From Inquilinus limosus (GTDB lineage: Bacteria > Pseudomonadota > Alphaproteobacteria > DSM-16000 > Inquilinaceae): a DNA stretch of 60,780 bases. Location of the stretch: contig NZ_NHON01000017.1 of the NCBI RefSeq assembly GCF_002195995.1, forward strand, positions 1 through 60,780, read 5' to 3'. The position numbers were made by a program, and so were the translations under genes. Position 1 is the stretch's first letter, and each line of letters opens with the position of its first letter. The notes below the pieces were generated by a model. It ran no database searches and was not told the origin of the DNA. It saw nothing but the letters and a program-made list of their open reading frames with translations. Below, piece after piece: positions 34,747 to 45,399 of the stretch.

Positions 34747-35694
34747 ATGGATCGCTCACGACGCGGGTTCCTGGCCGGTGCCGCCGGCCTCGCTTTCCTG
34801 GCCAGCCGGGCCAGGGTCTCTCATGCCGCGGGGTCACCCTCCGGCCCGGCCCCGACCGAAGGCGCCGGGCGCGGGCCGTTCTCCGTGCGCTCGGCCGACG
34901 GCACGATGCTGGCGGGCGAGGCGCAGGGCGACCCCCGGGCGCCCGAGATCCTGTTCATCCACGGCCTGCGCCAGAGCCGGCTGAGCTGGGACAGGCAGTT
35001 CGCCGATCCGGCGCTGGCGGGCTTCCGCCTGGTCCGCTTCGACCTTCGCGGCCACGGCGATTCGGACAAGCCCGACTCCCCGGACGCCTATGCCGACGCC
35101 GACCGGTGGGCGGATGACGTCGCCGCCGTGATCGCCGGCGCGGGGCTGCGCCGCCCGGTGCTGGTGGGCTGGTCGCTCGGCGGCTTCGTGGCCGGTGCCT
35201 ATCTGCGGAAATACGGCGGCGCGCAGATCGCGGGGATCAACCTGGTCGACGCCGTCACCAAGCTGTCGCCGGACCTGCTGACACCGCTGGCCGGCGATTT
35301 CGCCCGGACCGCGATCTCGCGCGACCTGGCGGAACGGACCGCGGCGACGGCGGAGTTCCTTGCCGCCTGCTTCCACCAGCCGCCGGCGGGGGTGGAGCTG
35401 CAGCGCATGCTGGTCGTCAACGGCATGACGGCGCGTGCCGTGAACGAAGGCTTCGTGAAGACCGCGACGCCCGATCTCGAGCCCGTCTTCCGGGCCTATG
35501 CCGGCCCGGTCCTGCTGACGCACGGGGCCCATGACCGGCTGGTCCGGCTGGCCATGTCGGAGCGGATCAAGGCGCTGCACCCGGACAGCCGCCTGTCGGT
35601 CTATGCGGAGAGCGGCCACAGCCCCTTCTACGAGGAACCGGCCCGGTTCGGACGGGAGCTCGCCGCCTTCACCACCGCCGCGGCCGGCGGCTGA
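34747..35694 (+). CDS. Tat-exported alpha/beta hydrolase
   Basis: The 315-residue protein begins MDRSRRGFLAGAAGLAFLAS, a twin-arginine signal, so it should be exported folded to the periplasm. The body is an alpha/beta hydrolase: ILFIHGLRQSR (oxyanion region), RFDLRGHGDSDKP, the nucleophile elbow VGWSLGG, an acid in THGAHDRL and the catalytic His in ESGHSPFYEEP. It may be a haloperoxidase-like enzyme, esterase or lactonase; the substrate is unknown. The start at 34747 has AGGA eight bases upstream; an ATG at 34738 is less well placed. It is probably repressed by the divergent TetR protein. Confidence 0.88.
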   Translation: MDRSRRGFLAGAAGLAFLASRARVSHAAGSPSGPAPTEGAGRGPFSVRSADGTMLAGEAQGDPRAPEILFIHGLRQSRLSWDRQFADPALAGFRLVRFDLRGHGDSDKPDSPDAYADADRWADDVAAVIAGAGLRRPVLVGWSLGGFVAGAYLRKYGGAQIAGINLVDAVTKLSPDLLTPLAGDFARTAISRDLAERTAATAEFLAACFHQPPAGVELQRMLVVNGMTARAVNEGFVKTATPDLEPVFRAYAGPVLLTHGAHDRLVRLAMSERIKALHPDSRLSVYAESGHSPFYEEPARFGRELAAFTTAAAGG

Positions 35695-35728
35695 GCCGCC
35701 CGGATCCGCGCGCCCGGGGCCGGCCGGT

Positions 35729-36541
35729 TCAGCCGCCCCGGATCGCCCGGATGTAGCGATCGGCGGAGCGCAGCACGGCGCCGCGGGCATCGGCCTTGAC
35801 CTGCCGGCCGACGAAGGCGCCGTACAGCCGGTCGAATTCGTAGGGCGCCACCGCGTCGGCGATGCCCTGCACCGCCGCGGCCGGCAGCGGGATCAGGTTG
35901 GGGTAGCTGTACATGAAGGAGACCCAGCCCCGGTCCGGCACGCCCTGGATGGTGTCGCCGCTGAGCAGCACGCCGCGCCCTTCCGCCCCCGCCGCCCAGT
36001 GCAGCACCGCGGCGCCGGCGAAATGGCCGCCGCAGCGGATCGCGGTCAGGCCGTCGCCCAGATCCAGGGTCCCGCCGGTCCAGAAGGACAGCGCCGGGTC
36101 CGGGCGCTGTACCCATTCCCGGTCATCGGCATGGAGATGGACCGGGCAGTCGAAGCGGTGCGCCCAATCCACCATCGTCGTGTAGTAGTGCGGGTGCGAG
36201 ATGGCGATGGCACGCAGGCCCCCCATCCCCCGGATCGCCGCCTCGGTGGCGTCGTCGAGCAGCGCCAGGCAGTCCCACATCACCACGCCGCCGCCGGGCA
36301 GCCCGATCAGGAAGGCGCGTTCGCCGATCGCGAATTCCGGCTCGACCAGCAGCTGCTGCAGGCCGGGTTCGACCGGGGTGAAGGTGACGCGGTGATCCCG
36401 CCGCAGCTCCTCCGCCGTCAGCCAGGCCTGGCCGGATTCGGGCACGTATTGCCGGTCGTCCTCGCAGATCGGGCAGGCGGCCGGCGGCGCCGGGCTGTCG
36501 GGATATTGGGTGCCGCAGGTGCGGCAGAGATAGAGAGTCAT
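35729..36541 (-). CDS. MBL-fold hydrolase with N-terminal zinc ribbon
   Basis: The 270-residue protein starts with a rubredoxin-like zinc ribbon, CRTCGTQYP and CPICEDD (Cys at about 6, 9, 23 and 26). A metallo-beta-lactamase fold follows, with SHPHYYTT, HLHADD, CGGHFAGA and LLSGDTI as the metal-site series. The usual HxHxDH is altered to HPHYYT, so the metal site may be unusual. Its substrate is unknown. The start at 36541 has AGGA seven bases upstream, partly inside a GCCGCGATC hairpin (36543-36569) that separates it from the small lipoprotein gene. Confidence 0.82.
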   Translation of the reverse strand: MTLYLCRTCGTQYPDSPAPPAACPICEDDRQYVPESGQAWLTAEELRRDHRVTFTPVEPGLQQLLVEPEFAIGERAFLIGLPGGGVVMWDCLALLDDATEAAIRGMGGLRAIAISHPHYYTTMVDWAHRFDCPVHLHADDREWVQRPDPALSFWTGGTLDLGDGLTAIRCGGHFAGAAVLHWAAGAEGRGVLLSGDTIQGVPDRGWVSFMYSYPNLIPLPAAAVQGIADAVAPYEFDRLYGAFVGRQVKADARGAVLRSADRYIRAIRGG

Positions 36542-36572
36542 GCCGCGATCCTGTCACGGGATCGCGGCAGCC

Positions 36573-36716
36573 TCAATGGCGGCCACTGCTGCCCGCGCCG
36601 AGGGAGCTGCGGCCGGCATTCGGCGAGTACGGCTTGACCTCGATGCCTTCGCAGGCGGCGAGCAGCAGCAGCAGGCTGAGCAGCGACCCGATCGCGGCGA
36701 GGTGGGGGATCGACAT
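36573..36716 (-). CDS. Small lipoprotein, 47 residues
   Basis: The sequence MSIPHLAAIGSLLSLLLLLA is followed by ACEG, a clear lipoprotein signal with lipobox LAAC and Cys22. The mature part is only about 26 residues (GIEVKPYSPNAGRSS and a Gly/Ser tail). GGAG lies six bases before the start. It resembles small entericidin-like or orphan lipoproteins in size only. It sits between tam and the MBL gene on the same strand. Confidence 0.7.
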   Translation of the reverse strand: MSIPHLAAIGSLLSLLLLLAACEGIEVKPYSPNAGRSSLGAGSSGRH

Positions 36717-36784
36717 GGCAGGCTCCGTCGTCATGGCCCTCCCCGCCATGTGGGGACCCGCCCCACCGCCGGAAAGGCCCGCGT

Positions 36785-37579
36785 CTAGCGCGGGCGGCGG
36801 GCGACGAAGAACAGCCGCGGGAAGGCCAGCAGCAGCTTGCCATCCGCCTTCGGCCGGTAGGCCCCGGCGATACGGCCGGTGTAGTCCGCCAGGAAGCCGG
36901 CGCGCTGCTCGCCGCTCAGCGGGTCGATGAAGGGCCGCAACCCGGTGCCGCGCACCCAGTCGACGATCGCCTCCGGCGAGGCCATCGGATGCTGGTAGGC
37001 GGTGCGCCAGACATCGGTCTCGGCCGCCAGCGGCGCCAGCAGGTCGTAGTAGGCGTCGAGCGGCAGGATCTTCGTCCGCACCAGCGCGGCCTCGCCGATC
37101 GTCTCCTTCCAGGGGCCCTCTCCCGCCACCGCGCGCATCAGCCGGTGCGTCGGCTCCTCCCGGTTGTCGGGCATCTGCACCGCCAGCACGCCGCCGGGGG
37201 CCAAGAGCCCGAACAGCCGCGGCACCAGGATCTCGTGCCCCGGCAGCCATTGCAGCGTGGCGTTGGCGTAGATCAGGTCCGGCGCGTCCTCCGGCTGCCA
37301 CTCGGCGACGTCGTGCCGCTCGAAGCCGCAGCCCGGCAGGCGGGCGCGGGCATCGGCCAGCATCGCCTCGGAGCTGTCGATGCCGGTGACCCGGGCCCCC
37401 GGGAACCGCTCGACCAGCAGCTCGGTCGAATTGCCCGGGCCGCAGCCGAGGTCGTAGACCACCAGCGGCCGGCCATTCGCCGGCGGATCGAGATCGACAC
37501 GGGCCAGCAGGTCGCGGGCCGGGCGCGTGCGCTCGTCCTCGTAGCGGCGGTAGAGGGCGGGGTTCCAGTCCTTGGTCAT
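36785..37579 (-). CDS. tam: Trans-aconitate 2-methyltransferase
   Basis: The 264-residue SAM-dependent methyltransferase begins MTKDWNPALYRRYEDERTRPA and has motif I VYDLGCGPGNSTELL, IDSSEAML, and LIYANATLQWLPGH, which match Tam closely. The C-terminal YRPKADGKLLLAFPRLFFVA is also typical. It methylates trans-aconitate, a spontaneous inhibitor formed from cis-aconitate, in the cytoplasm. The start at 37579 follows GAGGA. It is on the same strand as pgi but separated from it by a strong inverted repeat. Confidence 0.92.
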   Translation of the reverse strand: MTKDWNPALYRRYEDERTRPARDLLARVDLDPPANGRPLVVYDLGCGPGNSTELLVERFPGARVTGIDSSEAMLADARARLPGCGFERHDVAEWQPEDAPDLIYANATLQWLPGHEILVPRLFGLLAPGGVLAVQMPDNREEPTHRLMRAVAGEGPWKETIGEAALVRTKILPLDAYYDLLAPLAAETDVWRTAYQHPMASPEAIVDWVRGTGLRPFIDPLSGEQRAGFLADYTGRIAGAYRPKADGKLLLAFPRLFFVARRPR

Positions 37580-37674
37580 GGCGTGTCCTCGGCTCGCGGG
37601 CGGCTCGCGGGACGCGCTGGTCCCGGACACCCTAGAGATGAGCCGGGGCAGCCATCATGTCCAATAGTGTGATT

Positions 37675-37711
37675 CCGGCCGATCCATATGCAATCGATAT
37701 GGATCGGCCGG
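37675..37711. terminator. Perfect 15-bp inverted repeat after pgi
   Basis: CCGGCCGATCCATAT (37675-37689) pairs exactly with ATATGGATCGGCCGG (37697-37711) around a 7-nt loop, 7 nt beyond the pgi stop. It lacks a T-run, so it may be a non-canonical terminator, an mRNA-stabilising hairpin or a protein-binding site. Confidence 0.6.
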
Positions 37712-37718
37712 CAAAGCT

Positions 37719-39392
<1,674 letters not shown>

Positions 39393-39396
39393 TCAA

Positions 39397-39424
39397 GAAA
39401 AACGGGCCGGCATGGGCCGGCCCG
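39397..39424 (-). terminator. Rho-independent terminator of the ileS-lspA-bamF operon
   Basis: On the minus strand CGGGCCGGC (39424-39416) pairs with GCCGGCCCG (39411-39403) around loop CCAT, followed by a run of five T residues. It lies 13 nt after the DUF3035 gene stop. Confidence 0.85.
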
Positions 39425-39437
39425 CGGAACTCTACCT

Positions 39438-40076
39438 TCAGAAGGTCGGGACGAGCCCTTCCAGCGGCGCCGGCCGCTTGCGGATGATGATCGGCGTGTC
39501 GCCGGTCGTCAGCGGCTTGCCGGCCTCGGCATTGGTGTTCAAGCGCGCCGATTCCTTGTAGGGATCGACCACGGTGCCGGGCAGCGGCTTGGAGTTCCAG
39601 AACATCAGGCGGTCGATGAAGCCGTCGTCGCTGGCCGCCCGCTGCGTCGTCTCCTGGTCCACCGTGCCGCGGATGTCCTGGTCCGCCTGCCCGGCCTTGG
39701 CCAGGATGGCGGAGGCGCCGGCCCCGGTCGCGGCGGGAGCCGCGGCGGCGGGCGTCACCTTCTGGCCCTGGCCGAACAGGATGGCTTCCGCCTGCTCGCG
39801 CGGCTGGGCCTCCTGCGGCCGCGGGGCGCCGGGCGTCGGCGGCGGCAACTCGTCCATCGAGGTCGGCATGGCCAGCGGCGCGCGCGGCATCACCGCGAAT
39901 TCGTCGGGGGTCGACCGGTCGTAGCCGATCATCTCCTGCACCGTCTGGTTCCCGCCGCAGCCGGCGACGGCGAGGGTGGCGACGACCAGGCCGGCCAGCG
40001 TGACCAGCCTGCCCCGCCGCGCCCGCACGGGCTGGGACAGGGAGGTGGACTGGAGAAAACGAGACTGCCCGCTCAC
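39438..40076 (-). CDS. DUF3035 lipoprotein, BamF-like
   Basis: The 212-residue protein has a lipoprotein signal (TLAGLVVATLAVAGCGG, lipobox VAGC), then DRSTPDEFAVMPRAPLAMP and a Pro-rich linker, the DUF3035 pattern. In alphaproteobacteria this protein has been described as BamF, part of the outer-membrane beta-barrel assembly complex; the assignment here is by position and pattern. The GTG start at 40076 follows AGAGGGA and overlaps the lspA stop by four bases. It is the last gene of the ileS-lspA operon. Confidence 0.85.
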   Translation of the reverse strand: MSGQSRFLQSTSLSQPVRARRGRLVTLAGLVVATLAVAGCGGNQTVQEMIGYDRSTPDEFAVMPRAPLAMPTSMDELPPPTPGAPRPQEAQPREQAEAILFGQGQKVTPAAAAPAATGAGASAILAKAGQADQDIRGTVDQETTQRAASDDGFIDRLMFWNSKPLPGTVVDPYKESARLNTNAEAGKPLTTGDTPIIIRKRPAPLEGLVPTF

Positions 40077-40609
40077 ATTCGATCCCTCTGCTGCGCCGTC
40101 ACCGGGTGCGTGCGCCGGCCGAACAGGCTGTCCGCGATCAGCAGCATCACCCCGATGCTGATCGCGCTGTCGGCCACGTTGAACACCCAGAAGGAATACT
40201 CCCCGGCGTGAAAATGCAAGAAGTCGGCGACGGCGCCGAAGCGCAGCCGGTCGATCACGTTGCCGATCGCCCCGCCGATGATCAGCCCGACGCCGAGGGC
40301 GACGAGGCCCCGGTCGTTGCGCCACAGCCACGCCACCAGCCCGGCGACGACGGCGGCCGCGACGGCCGACAGGCCCCAGCGCGCCAGCGGCGTATCGCCG
40401 GCGAGGAGACCGAAGCTGATTCCATAGTTCCAGACCATGGCGAAATCGAGGAAGCCGGTGATCCGGATCGGCGGCGCCCAGCTGGCGGTGGTGATCGGGT
40501 CGGGCAGGCCGAACAGGCTCTTCAGCACCCACCATTTGCTGATCTGGTCGGCGACCAGGATCACGACGGCGATGACGATGCCGCGCCGGAACAGCCGCGG
40601 ATCGCTCAT
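40073..40609 (-). CDS. lspA: Lipoprotein signal peptidase (signal peptidase II)
   Basis: The 178-residue membrane protein has four helices and the LspA signatures [30 protein letters not shown] (catalytic Asp) and [12 protein letters not shown] (second Asp). It cleaves prolipoprotein signal peptides in the inner membrane. Its ATG overlaps the ileS stop by three bases, and its stop overlaps the next GTG start, so the three genes are translationally coupled. Its downstream neighbour is itself a lipoprotein substrate. Confidence 0.95.
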   Translation of the reverse strand: MSDPRLFRRGIVIAVVILVADQISKWWVLKSLFGLPDPITTASWAPPIRITGFLDFAMVWNYGISFGLLAGDTPLARWGLSAVAAAVVAGLVAWLWRNDRGLVALGVGLIIGGAIGNVIDRLRFGAVADFLHFHAGEYSFWVFNVADSAISIGVMLLIADSLFGRRTHPVTAQQRDRM

Positions 40610-43491
40610 GCCGGAGCCCCGATGCCGATGGCGTCCACGGCATCGGCACAGCGGACGCACAGGTCCGGATGGGCCGCCACCGTGCCGACCTCCGGCAGGA
40701 CCTTCCAGCAGCGCTCGCAGCGATGGCCCTCGGCCGAGGCGACGACCACGCCCACGCCCGGCACGTCGGGCAGGGTGAAGGCGCCGTCCGGTGCCGCGCC
40801 AGTCTCGACCGTCAGGCCGGAGGTGATGCACACCTCGGCGAAGTCGAGGCTGCGCAGCAGCTCCGCCTCCTCCGCCCCGGCATGCAGCACCGGATGGGCC
40901 TGCAGGGACGAGCCGATGCGCTTGGCCGCGCGCTCCAGCTCCAGCGCGCCGGTGACCACGCGGCGCAGGTCGCGCAGCCGGGCCCAACGCGCCGCCAGCG
41001 CGTCGTCGCGCCACGCCTCCGGCACCTCCGGGAAGATCTGCAGATGGACGCTGCTGTCGGCCCCGTCGCCGTGCCGGGCCAGCCACGCCTCCTCCGCCGT
41101 GAAGCAGAGGATCGGCGCCAGCCAGACCGTCAGGTGGTCGAACAGGATGTCGAGCACGGTGCGCACCGCGCGGCGGCGTGGATCGTCCGGCCGGTCGCAG
41201 TACAGCGAGTCCTTGCGGATGTCGAAATAGAAGGCCGACAGGTCCACGGCGCAGAAATTGTGCAGCGCCGTCGACAGCGCGTGGAAGTCATAGGCCTCGA
41301 TCGCCCGGCGGACCGTGCCGTCCAGCTCCTGCAGCCGGTGCAGCACCCAGCGCTCCAGCTCCGGCAGCTCCGCGGCCGGCAGCCGCTCGGCCTTCTGGAA
41401 GCCGTCGAGGGCGCCCAGCAGGTAGCGCAGCGTGTTGCGCAGCCGGCGATAGGCGTCTGCCTGGTACTTCAAGATCTCCTTGCCGACGCGCATATCCTCG
41501 GAATAGTCGGTCGAGACCACCCAGAGGCGCAGGATGTCGGCGCCGGACTGGTCGACCACCGTCTGCGGCGCGACGACGTTGCCGAGCGACTTCGACATCT
41601 TCCGGCCCTGCTCGTCGAGCGTGAAGCCGTGCGTCAGCACCGCGTCATACGGCGCCCGGCCGCGCGTGCCGCAGCTTTCCAGCAGCGAGGAGTGGAACCA
41701 GCCGCGATGCTGGTCCGAGCCCTCGAGATACAGGTCGGCCGGCCATTTCAGGTCGGGCCGCTGCTCCAGCACGAAGGCGTGGGTCGAGCCGGATTCGAAC
41801 CAGACGTCGACGATGTCGAAGATCTGCTCGTAATCCTCGGCCTTGAAGGTCTCGCCGAGGAAGAACTGGGCGTCGTGCTTGTACCAGGCGTCCGAGCCTT
41901 CGAGCTCGAAGGCCGCGGCGACGCGCTGGCACACCGCCGGGTCGCGCAGCGGCTCGCCGGTCACCTTGTCGACGAAGATCGCGATCGGCACGCCCCAGGC
42001 GCGCTGGCGGCTGATCACCCAGTCCGGCCGGCTCTCGATCATCGAGAACAGGCGGTTGTAGCCCTGCTCCGGCACGAAGCGGGTGTGGCGCAGCGCCTCC
42101 AGCGCCGTCTCGCGCAGCCCGTTCGTCTCCATCGAGATGAACCATTGCGGCGTGGCGCGGAAGATCAGCGGCGCCTTGGAGCGCCAGCTGTGCGGGTAGG
42201 AATGGCGGATCTGTCCCTTGGCCAGCAGGCCGCCGGCGGCCTCGACCGCCGCGGTGACGACCTTGTTGGCGTCGCCCTTCTTGCCGTCCGGCCGGTAGAT
42301 CACATGGCCGGCGAACAGCGGCACGCTGACATGGTAGCGGCCGTCCTCGGTCACCGTCTCGCTGGCCGGGATGCCATGGGCGCGGCCGAGGTCGAAGTCG
42401 TCGGCACCGTGGCTGGGCGCGGTGTGGACCAGGCCGGTGCCGGCATCGACCGTGACATGGCCGCCGGGCAGGAACGGCACCTCGAAGTCGTAGCCCTGCC
42501 CCGCCAGCGGGTGGCGGGCCACGGTGCCGGCAAGCTCGGCCCCCGCGAACTTGTCGATCGCGGTCCAGCCGGTGACGGCGAGGTCCTTGGCCACCGCATC
42601 GGCCAGCGCCGTGGCCAGCAGCAGCGTCTCCCCGACCTTGGCCAGGCTACCCTCGGCCACGGCGTCGACCCTGTAGACGCCGTATTCGAAATCCGGGCCG
42701 TAGGCGATGGCGCGGTTGGCCGGCAGGGTCCAGGGCGTGGTCGTCCAGGCCACCGCCGCCGCGCCGTCGAGCGACGGCCGCGACGCCTTGGTGACGGGGA
42801 AGCGCACCCAGACCATGTCGGAGGTCAGGTCCTGGTACTCGACCTCGGCCTCGGCCAGGGCGGTCTTCTCGACCACCGACCACAGCACCGGCTTCAGCCC
42901 GCGATACAGGCCGCCATTGAGCAGGAACTTGTGGATCTCGCGGACGATCTGCGCCTCGGCCGCGTCGGTCATGGTCAGGTACGGATCGGCCCAGTCGCCC
43001 ATCACGCCGAGGCGCTGGAACTGCTCCGACTGCACCCCGACCCAGTGCCGGGCGAAGGCGCGGCATTCCTCGCGGAACTGCAGCACCGGCACCGCGTCCT
43101 TGTCCTGGCCGGCCTTGCGGTACTTCTCCTCGATCTTCCACTCGATCGGCAGGCCGTGGCAGTCCCAGCCCGGGACATAGACGGAATCCCGGCCCAGCAT
43201 CTGCCGGGTGCGGACGACGATGTCCTTCAGGATCTTGTTGACGGCGTGGCCGATATGGATGTCGCCATTGGCGTAGGGCGGGCCGTCATGCAGCACGAAC
43301 TTCTCCCGCCCCTTGGATGCGGCGCGGATCCGGCCCAGCAGGTCGGTCTCCGCCCAGCGGGCCAGCAGTTCCGGCTCCTTCTGGGGCAAACCGCCACGCA
43401 TCGGGAAATCCGTCTTCGGCAGGAAGACGGTGGATCGGTAGTCGGAAGCAGCCGGGGCGGCGCCCGGTGTCTCGGCAGGCTGGGCGGTCAT
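40606..43491 (-). CDS. ileS: Isoleucyl-tRNA synthetase
   Basis: The 961-residue class I synthetase has [12 protein letters not shown] near residue 80, the editing domain ([14 protein letters not shown]), KMSKSLGNV for ATP, and a C-terminal zinc site (CERCWK and CVRCADA). It charges tRNA-Ile in the cytoplasm. The start at 43491 ([10 protein letters not shown]) precedes a slightly extended N-terminus before [14 protein letters not shown]. It leads an operon with lspA and a bamF-like gene. The usual upstream neighbour ribF is separated from it by a toxin-antitoxin pair on the opposite strand. Confidence 0.97.
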   Translation of the reverse strand: MTAQPAETPGAAPAASDYRSTVFLPKTDFPMRGGLPQKEPELLARWAETDLLGRIRAASKGREKFVLHDGPPYANGDIHIGHAVNKILKDIVVRTRQMLGRDSVYVPGWDCHGLPIEWKIEEKYRKAGQDKDAVPVLQFREECRAFARHWVGVQSEQFQRLGVMGDWADPYLTMTDAAEAQIVREIHKFLLNGGLYRGLKPVLWSVVEKTALAEAEVEYQDLTSDMVWVRFPVTKASRPSLDGAAAVAWTTTPWTLPANRAIAYGPDFEYGVYRVDAVAEGSLAKVGETLLLATALADAVAKDLAVTGWTAIDKFAGAELAGTVARHPLAGQGYDFEVPFLPGGHVTVDAGTGLVHTAPSHGADDFDLGRAHGIPASETVTEDGRYHVSVPLFAGHVIYRPDGKKGDANKVVTAAVEAAGGLLAKGQIRHSYPHSWRSKAPLIFRATPQWFISMETNGLRETALEALRHTRFVPEQGYNRLFSMIESRPDWVISRQRAWGVPIAIFVDKVTGEPLRDPAVCQRVAAAFELEGSDAWYKHDAQFFLGETFKAEDYEQIFDIVDVWFESGSTHAFVLEQRPDLKWPADLYLEGSDQHRGWFHSSLLESCGTRGRAPYDAVLTHGFTLDEQGRKMSKSLGNVVAPQTVVDQSGADILRLWVVSTDYSEDMRVGKEILKYQADAYRRLRNTLRYLLGALDGFQKAERLPAAELPELERWVLHRLQELDGTVRRAIEAYDFHALSTALHNFCAVDLSAFYFDIRKDSLYCDRPDDPRRRAVRTVLDILFDHLTVWLAPILCFTAEEAWLARHGDGADSSVHLQIFPEVPEAWRDDALAARWARLRDLRRVVTGALELERAAKRIGSSLQAHPVLHAGAEEAELLRSLDFAEVCITSGLTVETGAAPDGAFTLPDVPGVGVVVASAEGHRCERCWKVLPEVGTVAAHPDLCVRCADAVDAIGIGAPA

Positions 43492-43747
43492 GACATGAAG
43501 GCTCGTGGATCCACGCGGGGCTCAATACCCGCTTTGACGCTCGGATGCCAGCCGGACGACCCGATCGGGCCGGCGGGGCGGCATGTGGAGGGGCGCGCGC
43601 GGCGCGGTGACCCGACCCCCGTCAGAGGGCCGGGCGGATAATTCGGAACAGGGCGGCCGGCTTGCGCATGGGTCTCATCGTACCGGAAGGGCGCCCGGGG
43701 TCAAGGCGCGCCACTGACCTGGAGAGCACGGCAATAGCGTGCTAGGT

Positions 43748-43765
43748 TGTGTACAAGTCAACACA
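43748..43765. promoter_or_regulatory. Possible operator of the toxin-antitoxin operon
   Basis: The dyad TGTGT-N8-ACACA lies 12-30 nt before the antitoxin start, where an autorepressing ribbon-helix-helix antitoxin would bind. The arms are short, so this is tentative. The rest of 43492-43776, between the divergent ileS and antitoxin starts, shows no gene. Confidence 0.35.
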
Positions 43766-43776
43766 GGGTTTGTGCG

Positions 43777-44046
43777 ATGGGCGCCAGCACCACCATGACG
43801 ATCCGGATCAGGCCCGATGTAAAAGAGAAGCTCGAACGGATTGCGGTCGGCACACGGCGGAGCAAGTCGTTCCTCGCCGGCGAAGCGGTTGCGGCCTATG
43901 TCGATCGCGAGCTTGAAATCATTGAAGGCATCAAGCGTGGCGTGGCCGACGCGGAGTCGGGACGGATCGTGCCGCACGATGAGGCCATGGCCGAGATCTA
44001 TGCCGCCATCGAGGCGGCCGAAGCGAAGCGTTCAGACAAGTCGTGA
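43777..44046 (+). CDS. Antitoxin, ribbon-helix-helix (ParD/CopG-like)
   Basis: The 89-residue protein begins MGASTTMTIRIRPDVKEKLE, with a strand followed by two helices as in ribbon-helix-helix DNA-binding domains. The acidic C-terminal tail (EIIEGIKRGVADAESGR and an Ala/Glu-rich end) would wrap the toxin. AGGG lies upstream of the start at 43777. Its stop overlaps the toxin start by four bases, the normal coupled TA layout. It should neutralise the toxin and repress the operon. Confidence 0.85.
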   Translation: MGASTTMTIRIRPDVKEKLERIAVGTRRSKSFLAGEAVAAYVDRELEIIEGIKRGVADAESGRIVPHDEAMAEIYAAIEAAEAKRSDKS

Positions 44047-44351
44047 AGCGGCCTGTCGGCTGGTCGCGCGAAGCTTTGGACGACATCAAAGGTCAGGTTG
44101 CGTTCATCGCGCGGGATAATCCCCTGGCCGCAAGGCGGATCGCCGATCGCCTTCGAGATGCGGGCGAAGCTCTTGGCAACCTCGCCACGGGCCGGCCTGG
44201 CCGGGTGACCGGCACCTACGAGAAATCGGTAAGCCGCCTCCCCTATGTCATCGCCTACGAACTGCGATCGATCGCCGGCCGGGAAAGCGTCGTCATTCTG
44301 CGCGTCATCCACACAGCTCGGGGCTGGCCGGCGGAGGAATGGCCGAATTGA
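44043..44351 (+). CDS. RelE/ParE-superfamily toxin
   Basis: The 102-residue protein has the ParE/RelE pattern: WSREALDDIKGQVAFIARDN, AARRIADRLRDAGEAL, GRPGRVTGTYEKSVSRLPYVIAYEL and VVILRVIHTARGWPAEEWP. ParE-type toxins poison DNA gyrase, RelE types cut mRNA; the conserved RxxR-like loop and RVIHTAR end fit the ParE/YafQ group, but the target is not certain. It overlaps the antitoxin by four bases. It ends 12 nt from the ribF stop, in a tail-to-tail arrangement, and interrupts the common ribF-ileS order. Confidence 0.87.
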   Translation: MKRPVGWSREALDDIKGQVAFIARDNPLAARRIADRLRDAGEALGNLATGRPGRVTGTYEKSVSRLPYVIAYELRSIAGRESVVILRVIHTARGWPAEEWPN

Positions 44352-44363
44352 CCTGGCAGCGGC

Positions 44364-45302
44364 CTATCGCGCCAGCACCTGCCTGGCGGCCTCGCAGTCG
44401 CGGTCGATCTGGGCGACCAGCGCCTCGAGGGAGTCGAATTTCTCCTCGCCGCGCAGCCATTCCACCAGCTGCACCCGCAGGTGGCGGTGATAGAGGTCGC
44501 CGGAGAAGTCGAACAGATAGGCCTCGAGCAGCGGCGCCTCGGTGCGCCACATCGGCCGGATGCCGAGATTGGCGACGCCGTCGTGCCAGGCCAGCGGCCC
44601 GCCTTCGTCGACCGCGCAGCGCACGGCGTAGATGCCGTAGGCCGGGCGCAGGAAATCGCCCAGCTCGACATTGGCGGTGGGAAAGCCGAGCTCACGGCCG
44701 CGCTTGTCGCCATGCTCGACCCGGCCCTCGATCTCCCAGGGCCGGCCCAGGATCTCGGCGGCGCCGCGGGTATCACCCTCGGCCAGCAGTTCGCGCGCCC
44801 GGCTGGAGGAAAAGAGGCCGCCGGTCTCGTCCGACGCCTGGGTGACGATGGTGACGCCGAAGCCCAGGAGCCGACCGAAGGCGGTCAGCGTCTCCGGCGT
44901 GCCGGCGCGGCGATGGCCGAAGCAGAAATCATAGCCGACCACGACATGGCGGGCGCCCAGCGCCCCGACCAGCACGGTCTCGATGAAATCCTCGGCCGAG
45001 CGGGCGGCGAAGGCCTGGTCGAAATGCAGCACCACATGCAGGTCGACGCCCAGCGCCTCCAGGAGCCGCGCCTTGATCCGGAACGGCGTCAGGCGGAACG
45101 GCGGGTCGTCCGGGCGGAACAGGCTGCGCGGATGCGGCTCGAAGCTGAGCACGCAGAGCGGCACGCCCAGCCGGCGCGCCTCGGCCTGCGCCGCCGCGAC
45201 CACGGTCTGGTGGCCGCGATGCACGCCGTCGAAATTGCCGATGGCGACCACCGCGCCGCGCGCCGCGGCCGGCAGGTTTTCGGTGTGACGAAAGATCTGC
45301 AT
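44364..45302 (-). CDS. ribF: Bifunctional riboflavin kinase / FAD synthetase
   Basis: The 312-residue protein has the N-terminal FAD synthetase domain (AIGNFDGVHRGHQTVV, LSFEPHPRSLF, VVVGYDFCFGHRRAGT, SSSRARELLAEGD). It also has the C-terminal riboflavin kinase domain (GRELGFPTANVEL, YGIYAVRC and the YLFDFSGDLYHRHLRVQLV region). It makes FMN and FAD from riboflavin. The start at 45302 (MQIFRHTENLP) is the conserved one. It is usually next to ileS and lspA; here a TA pair lies between. Confidence 0.95.
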   Translation of the reverse strand: MQIFRHTENLPAAARGAVVAIGNFDGVHRGHQTVVAAAQAEARRLGVPLCVLSFEPHPRSLFRPDDPPFRLTPFRIKARLLEALGVDLHVVLHFDQAFAARSAEDFIETVLVGALGARHVVVGYDFCFGHRRAGTPETLTAFGRLLGFGVTIVTQASDETGGLFSSSRARELLAEGDTRGAAEILGRPWEIEGRVEHGDKRGRELGFPTANVELGDFLRPAYGIYAVRCAVDEGGPLAWHDGVANLGIRPMWRTEAPLLEAYLFDFSGDLYHRHLRVQLVEWLRGEEKFDSLEALVAQIDRDCEAARQVLAR

Positions 45303-45399
45303 GCGCCCTATCCCGGCCCGGCCGGTCATGCCGGGTCCGGCAGGATATAGCGGGGACTGCGACCGCCGGCCAGGGGCAGGCCGGCGCGAGGGCCGGGCG

